Assembly (NCBI GenBank): GCA_016219545.1
Contig: JACRMH010000046.1
Location: forward strand, 1-64,000
Length of the DNA: 64,000 bases
Source of the DNA: Chloroflexota bacterium
GTDB taxonomy: Bacteria > Chloroflexota > Anaerolineae > Anaerolineales > Villigracilaceae
Direction: 5' to 3'
Part shown: in pieces, positions 52,319-60,987 of the stretch
Layout: each line of letters starts with the position of its first letter
How positions within the stretch are numbered: position 1 is the first letter of the stretch
Translations under genes and position numbers: made by a program
The notes under the pieces: model-generated
What the model was told of the DNA's origin: nothing
The model's database searches: none
The model's input: only the letters and a program-made list of their open reading frames with translations

Positions 52319-53637
52319 CTGCTCCAGGACCGGCCGGAACGACCCGATTTACAAGTGAAGACCTCTCGCGTTTGAAAAAATTTCTTTCAGATAATCTTTT
52401 GCGCGCGCTGGAAATGGAGGGAATACCAGTTGCCCAGCGCAAAGACTTTGTTCAAAAAAATATGATCCACATCTATGAGCAGACCCAGTTGAAGCTGCCC
52501 GAAGATTTGCGGAAACAAATATTCGAACAGGTATTGAACGACCTGCTTGGTTTTGGCCCCATCCAATCCCTCTTGGATGATGATGACGTTTCCGAGATCA
52601 TGGTCAATGGGCCAAAGAAGGTTTTCGTTGAGAAAAATGGAAAACTGGTCAAGAGCAACATCACCTTTGACGATGACGATCACGTCTTGCGGATCATAGA
52701 CCGCATCATCCTTCCGCTTGGCCGCCGCGTGGACGGTGACTCCCCTACCGTGGATGCGCGCCTGCCCGACGGTTCGCGCGTGAATGCAGTTGTGCGCCCC
52801 GTGGCTGTGGACGGCCCGTCCATTACCATTCGCAAGTTTCGCAAGGACAGGTTGAAAGCAGAAGATCTGATCGCATTGGACTCAATGACAAAACCGATGG
52901 CGGACTTCCTGCAAGCCTGCGTTAAGGCGCGCTTTAATATCATTATCTCCGGCGGTACTGGTTCGGGAAAGACGACATTACTGAATGTTATGTCTGGTTA
53001 TATCCCCGAAAACGAACGGATCATCACCATCGAAGATGCTGCCGAGCTTCAACTTCAACAGGACCACGTAATGCGCATGGAAACCAAGTCCGCCAATGCG
53101 GACGGTCTTCATGCTGTCAGCATCCGTGAGCTTGTCAGAAATTCCCTGCGTATGCGCCCAGACCGGATCGTGGTCGGCGAAGTGCGCGGCGGTGAAGCAT
53201 TGGATATGCTTCAAGCCATGAACACAGGTCACGATGGTTCGTTGACCACTGTCCATGCCAATACTGCCCGTGATGCACTTTCCAGAATTGAAACACTGGT
53301 GCTCATGGCAGGCATGGACCTTCCCCTCAAAGTAGTGCGCCAGCAAATTTCATCCGCAGTGGATTTGATCGTCCAGCAGACACGCCTGAAGGATGGTCAA
53401 CGTAAAGTGACCGCTGTGACAGAAGTGGCCGGCATGGAAGGCGATATTATTGTCCTGACGGATATTTTCAAATTCACGCAGACCGGCGTTACAGCCGATG
53501 GAAAAGTTCAAGGCGAAGTCCATGCCACAGGGATACGACCCAACTTCACGCCGCGGCTTGAAGCGGCCGGCTTCAAACTCAGCGCAGATGTATTCGCCCC
53601 AAAGCCATCCATCAGCCCGAATACGACGCGGCGCTGA
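52315..53637 (+). CDS. cpaF: CpaF/TadA secretion ATPase
   Basis: 440 aa type II/IV secretion ATPase: N-terminal helical domain, DDDVSEIMVNGPKKVFVEK, Walker A GGTGSGKTTLLN, Asp box (ITIEDAAELQL), RPDRIVVGEVRGGEALDMLQ and HDGSLTTVHANTARDAL (His box). It should drive Tad/Flp pilus assembly or a similar fibre, with CpaE. TadB, TadC and pilins are absent here. Confidence 0.93.
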   Translation: MTAPGPAGTTRFTSEDLSRLKKFLSDNLLRALEMEGIPVAQRKDFVQKNMIHIYEQTQLKLPEDLRKQIFEQVLNDLLGFGPIQSLLDDDDVSEIMVNGPKKVFVEKNGKLVKSNITFDDDDHVLRIIDRIILPLGRRVDGDSPTVDARLPDGSRVNAVVRPVAVDGPSITIRKFRKDRLKAEDLIALDSMTKPMADFLQACVKARFNIIISGGTGSGKTTLLNVMSGYIPENERIITIEDAAELQLQQDHVMRMETKSANADGLHAVSIRELVRNSLRMRPDRIVVGEVRGGEALDMLQAMNTGHDGSLTTVHANTARDALSRIETLVLMAGMDLPLKVVRQQISSAVDLIVQQTRLKDGQRKVTAVTEVAGMEGDIIVLTDIFKFTQTGVTADGKVQGEVHATGIRPNFTPRLEAAGFKLSADVFAPKPSISPNTTRR

Positions 53638-53647
53638 AACTGTCTGC

Positions 53648-53715
53648 TATAATTTAGTTATCTGACTTACTCATCGCTGGTCTCACGCATGTTCTACATG
53701 CGTAAGTCAAATTTT
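53648..53715 (+). promoter_or_regulatory. Promoter followed at once by a terminator-like hairpin
   Basis: TATAAT (53648-53653), then about 10 nt later arms TGACTTAC (53663-53670) and GTAAGTCA (53702-53709) with an inner stem ACGCATG/CATGCGT, and a T-run. It may be a small RNA or attenuator, or the terminator of the cpaF operon with a chance TATAAT. Confidence 0.4.
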
Positions 53716-53783
53716 TGTTAATAATTTCGAGTAAATATTGCAACTTTTGTTTGGTAAATTCTGCGATACTCTGTAGAGGAAAC

Positions 53784-54458
53784 ATGCCCAACGCCCAGAT
53801 CACTATTCGCGAAAAGAAACTTGGTTTGCTGATTCGAGACGCTCGTTTATCCGAACGCCGCAGTGTTAAAGAATGCGCAGAAGCCATCGGCATCAAACCG
53901 GGACTCTTCCTTGCCTACGAGGAAGGCCGCCGCGCCCCATCCCTGCCGGAACTTGAAGCGCTTGTCTATTATCTCAAATTGCCGATCTCGCAATTTTGGG
54001 GCAAGGAGACCAAATCAGATTCAAGCGCGTCCACCGATGAATTGGATACGACCCGCCTGATCTCATTGCGTCAGCGTATGATCGGCGCGCTTTTACGGCA
54101 GGAGCGCAACAACGTGAACATGTCCATTCGGCATCTTGCGAATGAAACCGGGATTACATCCGCGCGGCTTAATTCTTATGAATTGGGCGAACGCGCCATT
54201 CCTGTACCAGAATTGGAAGTCATCCTGCATGTGATGGGAAGCCGCATCGAGACATTCTTCGATCAAAGCGGACCCGTCGGGCAGTGGATGAACAGCCAGC
54301 GCGCCCTGCAAAAATTCCTTGACCTGTCGGATGAAATGCAGAGTTTTGTCTGTCAGCCAGTGAACCGACCTTATATTGAACTCGCCATGAAACTCAGCGA
54401 CATGTCGAAAGAGAAACTGCGCTCTGTGGCTGAAGGCTTGTTGGATATTACGTTGTAG
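53784..54458 (+). CDS. Tandem HTH (XRE-type) regulator
   Basis: 225 aa from 53784 (AGAGGAAAC upstream). Two XRE-type HTH domains: ARLSERRSVKECAEAIGIKPGLFLAYEEGRRAPSL region (about 15-65) and NNVNMSIRHLANETGITSARLNSYELGERAIPV region (about 110-160), each with the ExGxRxP turn. The C-terminal helices may dimerise. A GATACT -10 lies about 15 nt before the ATG. Possible regulator of the cpa genes or of its own operon. Confidence 0.85.
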   Translation: MPNAQITIREKKLGLLIRDARLSERRSVKECAEAIGIKPGLFLAYEEGRRAPSLPELEALVYYLKLPISQFWGKETKSDSSASTDELDTTRLISLRQRMIGALLRQERNNVNMSIRHLANETGITSARLNSYELGERAIPVPELEVILHVMGSRIETFFDQSGPVGQWMNSQRALQKFLDLSDEMQSFVCQPVNRPYIELAMKLSDMSKEKLRSVAEGLLDITL

Positions 54459-54460
54459 CA

Positions 54461-54482
54461 GGGGCGGGATAACCCCGCCCCC
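54461..54482. repeat. GC-rich hairpin, partial copy of the 46163 repeat
   Basis: GGGGCGGGATAACCCCGCCC... closely resembles the inner hairpin at 46200-46226. It starts directly after the stop of the HTH gene and could slow transcription. Confidence 0.65.
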
Positions 54483-54512
54483 GCCTACGAAATTGAATTT
54501 GGTAACAAACTC

Positions 54513-55034
54513 ATGACACCCGAACCCGATCAACTTGCCGAACAGGGCAAACTTGTTTTTCAAAATAAAAATTTCATTGAAGCCATTGAATTATTCCGCA
54601 AAGCCGCAGATGGATATACCGCCGCCGGCAATGAATTAATGTCCGCTGAAATGAAGAACAACATGAGCGTGGCCTTCTTACAGGCGGGCAAATCCCAGCA
54701 AGCGCTGGATGCTGCACTTGGCACAGATCAAATCTTCGAGTCTGCCAACGATATAAAACGTCAGGGCATGGCAATCGGCAATCAGGCCGCGGCACTCGAA
54801 GGATTGGGGCGCAACGATGAAGCCATTGCCGCATATGATCGTTCTGCCAATTTATTTGCCCAGGCTGGTGAAGGTGACCTGCGCGCCATGGTAATGAAAT
54901 CCGCCGCCGCCATCAAACTCAAAAAAGGCAAGCTCACCGATTCCGCGTTCAAGATGATGGGGTCGCTGGATGTCAAAGACAATCCAAGTTTCTTTGAACG
55001 CATTTTAAAATTCTTCCTCCGTTTTATCAAATGA
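54513..55034 (+). CDS. Small TPR-like protein
   Basis: 173 aa with three to four TPR-like helical pairs (LAEQGKLVFQNKNFIEAIELFRKAADGY, MAIGNQAAALEGLGRNDEAIAAYDRSANLF) and a hydrophobic C-terminal helix (FFERILKFFLRFIK) that might sit on the membrane. Overlaps the GNAT gene start by 4 bp (ATGA). Confidence 0.75.
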   Translation: MTPEPDQLAEQGKLVFQNKNFIEAIELFRKAADGYTAAGNELMSAEMKNNMSVAFLQAGKSQQALDAALGTDQIFESANDIKRQGMAIGNQAAALEGLGRNDEAIAAYDRSANLFAQAGEGDLRAMVMKSAAAIKLKKGKLTDSAFKMMGSLDVKDNPSFFERILKFFLRFIK

Positions 55035-55885
55035 TCAATGTCCATTTAAAAGTCCGGCGCGCGGTCCTTGAAGATCACCTTCAGGTCGCCAACCTTGGCA
55101 CGGTTGAGTCCAACACGCACCGCCACCTGGATTGGCGCTCGGCGCTTGACTGGCTCGGCGCGGATAATTACTGGGTGTTGGAAGAAAGCGGAGCGATCAC
55201 GGCTGCGCTGGCCTGCCCGGAAGAGCCGACTCAAATGGCATGGATCCGTTTCTTTGGATATGCTCCGCATCTTTCCGCACCTGAGGCATGGTCAGCCCTC
55301 TGGTCAGTTGCCCGCAGTGAAATTTTCCCTGCCAATCAAAACACACAAGTCGCCGCCATCATCGTAAAACCCTGGTTTCAAAGACTACTTTTATCCAGCG
55401 GTTTTGAACTAAAACAAAACATCGTCCTGATGCAACTGGCGCATGAAAAGATCAAAACGTTCTCCCCGCCTGCGCACCTCAGCATCCGCCCCATGCGGGC
55501 AGAGGACCTGCCCATCATCGCAAAAATAGATTCAGATGCCTTCGGACCTTTTTGGCATAACACTCTCGACTCGCTATCAAGGGCGCGTTCGCAGTCCACT
55601 CATGCCACGGTGGCGGAAGATGATTCGGGCGTGGTCGGGTATCAGCTCAGCACAGGCAACCCGCTCGGGGCCCACCTCGCAAGACTCGGCGTAAGCCCTG
55701 AAGCGCAAGGTAAGGGTGTGGGAACTGCTCTCGTCAATGACCTAATCCATCGGCTTGGAGGAATCCAATTAAGCCGTCTTTCCGTCAACACACAAGATGA
55801 CAACGCCGCATCGCTCTCGCTCTATAAAAAAATGGGATTCGTTCCAACCGGCGAACACTTCCCCGTGCTGGTGTTCAATGGCTGA
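55031..55885 (+). CDS. GNAT acetyltransferase, duplicated fold
   Basis: 284 aa. The C-terminal half (about 145-284) is a complete GNAT: SIRPMRAEDLPIIAKID, LARLGVSPEAQGKGVGTALV with the acetyl-CoA loop QGKGVG, and NDNAASLSLYKKMGF-type NTQDDNAASLSLYKKMGF. The N-terminal half (about 5-140) looks like a degenerate second GNAT copy without the loop. The acceptor is unknown. Confidence 0.85.
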   Translation: MINVHLKVRRAVLEDHLQVANLGTVESNTHRHLDWRSALDWLGADNYWVLEESGAITAALACPEEPTQMAWIRFFGYAPHLSAPEAWSALWSVARSEIFPANQNTQVAAIIVKPWFQRLLLSSGFELKQNIVLMQLAHEKIKTFSPPAHLSIRPMRAEDLPIIAKIDSDAFGPFWHNTLDSLSRARSQSTHATVAEDDSGVVGYQLSTGNPLGAHLARLGVSPEAQGKGVGTALVNDLIHRLGGIQLSRLSVNTQDDNAASLSLYKKMGFVPTGEHFPVLVFNG

Positions 55886-56483
55886 AATAACCTTCCCGGC
55901 GCGCGTCATGCGAAGATTCGTGGAGACCCTCTCCGCCGAAATTGGTCGTGAAACTTTTGGCGCGGTCTTATCAAAATCAGGGCTGCCCGAAGAATGGGCG
56001 GATGCCGCACACTTCACAGCCCTCGACGATGTGCGGACAGCGCAAGCGTATGCCCGTTTACAATCTGCATTACGCACTTATTATGGACGCGGCGCACGCG
56101 GCATTCTTCTGCGTATCGGCGCAAAACTTTGGAATCAGTTGCTGGATGATTCTGCCTTTGGGATTAAAACTCAAGCCGCACTCATCCGCGGACTTCCAAA
56201 GAACTTGCGGCGCAAACCTGCACTGGATTTGCTTGCACGGATTTTGAATGCTGCTGACGGAAACATCACGGTTCATACCCTTGACCTTGACCTTCTCCTC
56301 GTTGACCAGACATCGCCAACCACCCTGGGTCAAACCGACGACACCCCGATCTGCTTCGTGACCTTTGGGTTGATCCGCGAATGTTTATATTGGGCCGATG
56401 GACAGGAACACGATATCGAAGAACGAGCCTGCCGCGCCATGGGCGCGAGACAATGTGAATTTAAGATCACGATTGGAGGATGA
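55878..56483 (+). CDS. V4R-domain protein
   Basis: 201 aa from the ATG at 55878, overlapping the GNAT stop; the longer frame reads through the GNAT gene. The C-terminal 90 residues match the V4R (4-vinyl reductase) domain: LVTFGLIRECLYWADGQEHDIEERACRAMGARQCEFKI, with the diagnostic E-x2-C-x-A-x-G-x3-C-x-F pattern. V4R domains bind small hydrocarbons or metals. Part of a tightly packed operon. Confidence 0.8.
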   Translation: MAEITFPARVMRRFVETLSAEIGRETFGAVLSKSGLPEEWADAAHFTALDDVRTAQAYARLQSALRTYYGRGARGILLRIGAKLWNQLLDDSAFGIKTQAALIRGLPKNLRRKPALDLLARILNAADGNITVHTLDLDLLLVDQTSPTTLGQTDDTPICFVTFGLIRECLYWADGQEHDIEERACRAMGARQCEFKITIGG

Positions 56484-56484
56484 C

Positions 56485-57321
56485 ATGAAGCATTTTAAAA
56501 CGAATTGGAAAAGCCGTGACGGCCTGGATATTTTCGCGCAAGGCTGGGAACCTGAATCTCCAAAGGCTGTGGTTTGTCTTGTGCACGGGTTGGGCGAACA
56601 CTCTTCGCGCTATGCTCATGTGGCTGAAGCGTTTGGCAAAGAAGGGTATGCCCTCTTCGGCACAGACCTGCGCGGGCACGGCCGTTCGGGCGGTCCGCGC
56701 GGACATATATCCTCCATCGAAGATTTCATGCAGGATATTGATGTTTTGTTTGAGCAGGCACGCAAGCGCTACCCGAATTTGCCACTCTTTTTATATGGGC
56801 ATAGCCTCGGCGGCATTCAAGTCCTGCATTATGGTCTGACCCGCAAACCGAACGTCAAAGGCGTAATCGCCACCAGTTCCGGTCTGCATACGGCCATCGA
56901 AGATCAAAAAGTGAAGGTGATGATGGCAAAAATATTGGGTTCGATTCTGCCAATGGTTTCCATTCCAAGCGGGTTGGAAGTAAAAGATATTTCACGTGAC
57001 GACAAGGTTGTTCAGGCTTATATCAATGACCCGCTGGTGCATGACAAAATAACGCTTGGTTTTGGAAAAGTGATGATTGGAGTTACGACCTGGACATTGG
57101 CTCATGCGGGAGAGTTCTCCCTTCCATTGCTACTTTTGCATGGCAAGGCAGATCAGATAGCTTTTCCCTCCAGCAGTACTGAATTCGCTGCACCTTTGGA
57201 AGGAAAATGTACGCTCGTCTTATGGAACGATGGCTATCACGAACTTCATAATGAACCCGAAAAGGAAGAAGTTTTCAAAACAATGACGTTATGGATGAAC
57301 GCGCGTTTACAGGAAAAATAA
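56485..57321 (+). CDS. Alpha/beta hydrolase, monoacylglycerol-lipase-like
   Basis: 278 aa from 56485. Serine hydrolase with LVHGLGEHSSRYAHVAE, DLRGHGRSGGPRGHISSIEDF, nucleophile elbow YGHSLGGIQ, catalytic Asp in LLLHGKADQIAFP and His in DGYHELHNEPEKEEVF. This set is characteristic of monoglyceride lipase/lysophospholipase. Its ribosome site GGAGG is inside the V4R gene. No signal peptide. Confidence 0.9.
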   Translation: MKHFKTNWKSRDGLDIFAQGWEPESPKAVVCLVHGLGEHSSRYAHVAEAFGKEGYALFGTDLRGHGRSGGPRGHISSIEDFMQDIDVLFEQARKRYPNLPLFLYGHSLGGIQVLHYGLTRKPNVKGVIATSSGLHTAIEDQKVKVMMAKILGSILPMVSIPSGLEVKDISRDDKVVQAYINDPLVHDKITLGFGKVMIGVTTWTLAHAGEFSLPLLLLHGKADQIAFPSSSTEFAAPLEGKCTLVLWNDGYHELHNEPEKEEVFKTMTLWMNARLQEK

Positions 57322-57405
57322 GAGTGAATTAACCCTTTACTGGACAAATCCATTTTCGCATGGGACAATTCGTTTTATAACATATTCAAATTACGAGGAG
57401 ACAGT

Positions 57406-58143
57406 ATGAGCAATCAAAGTGAAATGAGCAAACGGCAGGCACGCCGTGAACAGATCAAGCGCAAGGAAGCGCGTGGAAAGTGGATCGGGATCGGCCTTAT
57501 CACCATTGGCGCGATCTTTGTTGCTTTTTTGATCATCTATCCGAACGTCAGACCGGTTGCCGCCGTAGCTACTGCAGAGCCGCAGATCTATCCAAAAGCC
57601 GATAAAACCGCCATGGGAGACCCAAACGCTCCGATCAGAATTGATGCTTATGAAGATTTTCAATGCCCGGCCTGCCGCACGTACACACTGGAGACAGAAT
57701 CACAAATTATCACGAACCTGATCCAAACCGGACAAGTCTATTATGTCTTCCACAATTACCCCTTCATTGATGGACCCAGCGCAGGCAATGGCGGTGAATC
57801 GGACCAGGCGGCCAATGCGGCCATGTGCGCCAATGAGCAAGGCATGTTCTGGCAGATGCACGGCACGATTTTTGCCAACTGGAACGGCGAAAACCAAGGC
57901 GCTTTTGCTGATGACCGCCTGACTGCCTTCGCAGAGACCACCGGGTTGGATATGGACGCTTTCAAATCCTGCTTTAAGTCCAATAAATACAAGGCTGATA
58001 TCCAGGCAGATATTGATGCCGGGAATGCTCAGGGTGTGCAAGGCACGCCGAGTGTTTTCGTTAATGGAGTCTTTGTGACGCCGGGTTACATTCCATCCTA
58101 TGATGATATCTTGAAGGCAATTGAAAACTCCGGACCGAAATAA
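57406..58143 (+). CDS. DsbA-like thiol-disulfide oxidoreductase
   Basis: 245 aa. A basic N-terminal segment, one membrane anchor (about 26-46), then a thioredoxin-fold domain facing outward with the active site C87-PAC-90 in DFQCPACRTY and the cis-Pro loop GTPSVFVNG near the end. A helical insert between them contains two more Cys (MCANEQG and FKSCFKS). It is like BdbD of Gram-positives. CPAC is an uncommon dipeptide for DsbA. Ribosome site GAGGAG. Confidence 0.9.
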   Translation: MSNQSEMSKRQARREQIKRKEARGKWIGIGLITIGAIFVAFLIIYPNVRPVAAVATAEPQIYPKADKTAMGDPNAPIRIDAYEDFQCPACRTYTLETESQIITNLIQTGQVYYVFHNYPFIDGPSAGNGGESDQAANAAMCANEQGMFWQMHGTIFANWNGENQGAFADDRLTAFAETTGLDMDAFKSCFKSNKYKADIQADIDAGNAQGVQGTPSVFVNGVFVTPGYIPSYDDILKAIENSGPK

Positions 58144-58156
58144 TATTTTCTGGATC

Positions 58157-58193
58157 AAAAAAGGACACGGCGAAAAATGCCGTGTCCTTTTTT
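58157..58193. terminator. Bidirectional terminator
   Basis: 15-bp perfect arms (58157-58171, 58179-58193), A-run before and T-run after, between the convergent DsbA-like and ctaA genes. Confidence 0.92.
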
Positions 58194-58210
58194 GATTCTT
58201 GCGTTATCCC

Positions 58211-59239
58211 TTAAGTGCGGTCCAATGCCCTGAACCTGTGAATAAAATATATTCCCAACGCAAACAAGACCAGCGCGTTGGCTTGATGGATCAGTGCGAT
58301 CACGATATTGACATAAGAAAGAATGGTCAATATGCCAAGTATGATCTGCAAGGCCACCACCCAAATCAACCACTGGAGTCCCTTTTGTATCTCGCGCGGG
58401 TAATTTTGTTTCCTTACAAAATAAAACACCAGCGGCACGGCGATCAACCCCAGCCAGGCCATCCAGCGGTGAACAAAGACGATGGTCTGCGGACTTTCAA
58501 AAAGATTGACCCATGAATTGAATAGGTTTGCGGGAATCCATTTACCGAGCATCAACGGCCACGTATCTGAAACGTGACCCGCCTTAAGTCCGGCTGTCAT
58601 GCCACCGTAGGAGATTTGAAGAACAAGCAATACGATGGAGGCGGCAGTTAATTTCGATGGCAGGGACCATTTCACTCGCCTGCCTGGCGGGGGGAAACCA
58701 AACTTGTGACCAAAGGCAGTCCACAAACTAAAGCCGATCAAAGATATAGCGAGAAGCAGGTGACCGGTCAATGCAAAATGACTGACAGACGGACGGTTGA
58801 CCAATCCGCTTGAAACCATGATCCATCCCATCACTGCCTGCCCGATGAAGAGCAACCCCATCACAAAATAAATTCCAAACTCTTTGAAGGGAATCGTCTT
58901 CTTGATGAGGAAGTAAAAAACTGGAATAGCATAGACCAACCCTGCAAGGCGGGCGATCAGGCGGTGGAACCATTCCATGAAAAAGATGAATTGATATTCT
59001 TCAAGCGTCATCCCTGAATTGACTTGTATATATTCAGGCGTCAACTGGTATTTGGCAAACTCTTCTTCCCAAGCCTGTTGACCAATGGGCGGAACCACTC
59101 CACTAACTGGATTCCATTCCACGATGGAAAGTCCGGATCGAGTCAGGCGGACAAAGCCCCCAAAGACAACGAGGAAAGCTACAACGAAGGTAAAAATGAA
59201 AAGCCAGTTCATCACAGCAGTGTTTTTTGTTCTTGGCAT
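58211..59239 (-). CDS. ctaA: Heme A synthase (CtaA/COX15 family)
   Basis: 342 aa, about eight membrane helices. Family motifs: GGFVRLTRSGLSIVEWNPVSGVVPP, WHRLIARLAG-like FHRLIARLAGLVYA, and two more conserved His in ALTGHLLLAI and VHRWMAW. It oxidises heme O to heme A for cytochrome c oxidase, so aerobic or microaerobic respiration is implied even though rubrerythrin is present. No oxidase genes are in the window. Confidence 0.9.
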   Translation of the reverse strand: MPRTKNTAVMNWLFIFTFVVAFLVVFGGFVRLTRSGLSIVEWNPVSGVVPPIGQQAWEEEFAKYQLTPEYIQVNSGMTLEEYQFIFFMEWFHRLIARLAGLVYAIPVFYFLIKKTIPFKEFGIYFVMGLLFIGQAVMGWIMVSSGLVNRPSVSHFALTGHLLLAISLIGFSLWTAFGHKFGFPPPGRRVKWSLPSKLTAASIVLLVLQISYGGMTAGLKAGHVSDTWPLMLGKWIPANLFNSWVNLFESPQTIVFVHRWMAWLGLIAVPLVFYFVRKQNYPREIQKGLQWLIWVVALQIILGILTILSYVNIVIALIHQANALVLFALGIYFIHRFRALDRT

Positions 59240-59315
59240 ATTGTTTCTCCAAAATTGAAATCGGACGGATTATAGCATGTGAGATTTTTTATCATGCATC
59301 ACGATTCCTCTCAGG

Positions 59316-59321
59316 TATAAT
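59316..59321 (+). promoter_or_regulatory. -10 box, leaderless type
   Basis: TATAAT, 6 nt before the ATG at 59328, no Shine-Dalgarno sequence. Confidence 0.55.
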
Positions 59322-59327
59322 CTTCCC

Positions 59328-60272
59328 ATGCGAAAGGGACTCTTACTCTACAACCCAACTGCGGGGCGATACCCTGTAGGGCGTTTTGTACGCGGGATCA
59401 TTCATCCACTTAAGAATGCAGGCTGGAGCATGGAGATCGCCGAGACATTAAGCGGCACTCACGCAACGCAAACAGCACATCAGGCTGCCATTGAAAAATA
59501 TGATGCGGTCTTCGCCATCGGCGGTGACGGGACGGTTGGTCAGGTGGCGAGCGGGTTGATCCACACGGAGACAGCGCTGGCCGTCCTCCCTGCCGGCACA
59601 ACCAACGTCTGGGCACTGGAGCAGGGACAAAAACCCTTTAGCTGGTTCAAGTGGCAGGCTTTGCGCGAAAATGCCGAGGTGTTGGCGAATGTCGAGCCAC
59701 AGTATGTAGATGTCGGCGTATGCAATGACCGCCCGTTCTTGTTATGGGCCGGCATCGGGCTGGACGCACAAACGATCCACAAACTCGAACCGCGTCCGCG
59801 TTTCTTCAAACATATCTCCGTCCCGCATTTTTTTGCAACGACGGTTTTGGAAGCCACCTTCTGGCACGGGTTGGATATGCGCGTTTGGGCCGACGGCGAA
59901 TTGGTGGAAGGACATTATCTCGTGGCAGTCGCAACCAATATTCGACATTATGCGGGCGGTATGTCGGTCATTTCGCCGAACGCCCTGCTCGATGATGGCG
60001 AAATGGATATGTGGCTTCTAAGCGGTGACAGTCTCGCCGATACCTTCCGCCACTTCTTTGACCTTGTAGCGGGACGCCACCTCACGTCAGATCAGGCGCG
60101 CAGGCTTCCCTTCCGCAATGCGCGTGTTGAATCGGATGCCGCCTTCTCCATTCAAGTGGACGGCGACCCGGTGCTCGGCGGAAAAACGGCCGAGATACAA
60201 ACCCTGCACCGCGCGCTGAAAGTGCTTATGCCAAAAGATGCTTTACAATTGTTGAAAGACCCAAAGAGATAA
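59328..60272 (+). CDS. Diacylglycerol/sphingosine kinase family lipid kinase
   Basis: 314 aa with the DAGK catalytic motif AIGGDGTVGQVASGL, early YNPTAGR, and PAGTTNVWALEQG, then a C-terminal beta sandwich (QVDGDPVLGG). Matches YegS/DgkB-type lipid kinases. It likely phosphorylates a membrane lipid. The SH3 gene starts 1 bp after its stop. Confidence 0.88.
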   Translation: MRKGLLLYNPTAGRYPVGRFVRGIIHPLKNAGWSMEIAETLSGTHATQTAHQAAIEKYDAVFAIGGDGTVGQVASGLIHTETALAVLPAGTTNVWALEQGQKPFSWFKWQALRENAEVLANVEPQYVDVGVCNDRPFLLWAGIGLDAQTIHKLEPRPRFFKHISVPHFFATTVLEATFWHGLDMRVWADGELVEGHYLVAVATNIRHYAGGMSVISPNALLDDGEMDMWLLSGDSLADTFRHFFDLVAGRHLTSDQARRLPFRNARVESDAAFSIQVDGDPVLGGKTAEIQTLHRALKVLMPKDALQLLKDPKR

Positions 60273-60273
60273 A

Positions 60274-60747
60274 ATGGACTTAAGACCTTACCAAAATCGT
60301 TATGTGATCATCGGCATATTTTCCTTCACTGGGATATTATTGATCATCACCCTCGTCACCATCGGCTGGACATCTCCGCGCTTCTCTCCTGACGTTGGGT
60401 TTGTCCCTGCCGATCTGACGATGATCCCCGCCCCGACAAATACGCCCGATGTCACCGCCGTGCCCACCACCAATCCATTAATCACACCCACATTGACAGG
60501 GAATGCAATTGTGATTAACGGGTATGTACAGATCAAGGGCACAGAAGGTCAGGGACTCCGCATCCGTACCGCAGCAGGGTTGACCGCTGATACAGTTTTT
60601 CGCGGAGAAGAGTCTGAAGTCTTCCTTGTAAAAGACGGTCCCAAAACCGCAGATGGATACACCTGGTGGTATCTAGTCGCCCCTTATGACGAAACCCGAG
60701 CAGGCTGGGCAGTCGCAGATTTTCTTGTGGCTGTCCCTTCGCCGTAA
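60274..60747 (+). CDS. Membrane-anchored bacterial SH3 protein
   Basis: 157 aa: one membrane helix (about 11-30), a Thr/Pro linker (TNTPDVTAVPTTNPLITPT) as in the NBR1-Ig protein, and an extracellular SH3b domain (GLRIRTAAGLTADTVFRGEESEVFLVKDGP...WWYLVAP...GWAVADFL). Probably binds the cell wall or an envelope partner. Cotranscribed with the lipid kinase. Confidence 0.85.
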   Translation: MDLRPYQNRYVIIGIFSFTGILLIITLVTIGWTSPRFSPDVGFVPADLTMIPAPTNTPDVTAVPTTNPLITPTLTGNAIVINGYVQIKGTEGQGLRIRTAAGLTADTVFRGEESEVFLVKDGPKTADGYTWWYLVAPYDETRAGWAVADFLVAVPSP

Positions 60748-60819
60748 ATCACTTACCGCTAAGAGCGCGAAGAACGCAAAGAAATAAATTGGTTTTCTTG
60801 GCGACCTTTGCGTACTTAG

Positions 60820-60987
60820 AACCTATCCGAAAATTAATTATGTCGTTGCGAGGAGGGCGCTCTTCCCGACGAAGCAATCTCCCAAAAAATAGTTCTGCTC
60901 AGTTAAGAGGAGATTGCTTCGCCGCCAAAAACAAAAACGGCGGCTCGCAACGACATGAATATTGGATGTTTGAAATTTAGGATAGGC
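60820..60987. mobile_element. MITE-like element B with target duplication
   Basis: A 168-bp element bounded by ACTTAG direct repeats (60814-60819 and 60988-60993). Its ends are inverted: AACCTATCCGAAAATT on the left and a complementary AATTTAGGATAGGC on the right, with CCTATCC/GGATAGG exact. No ORF inside. It carries repeat C in its centre. Confidence 0.7.
60840..60956. repeat. Dispersed palindromic repeat, family C, copy 3
   Basis: Arms ATGTCGTTGCGAG (60840-60852) and its perfect complement (60944-60956), with GAAGCAATCTC/GAGATTGCTTC inside. Same family as 3724 and 14340, but nested within element B. Confidence 0.88.

Noticed and set aside
56988..57002. Possible parS site (TTTCACGTGA)
   Set aside because: Only the 10-bp centre of the 16-bp parS consensus matches, it lies inside the lipase-like coding sequence and the outer bases do not fit; chance is likely.
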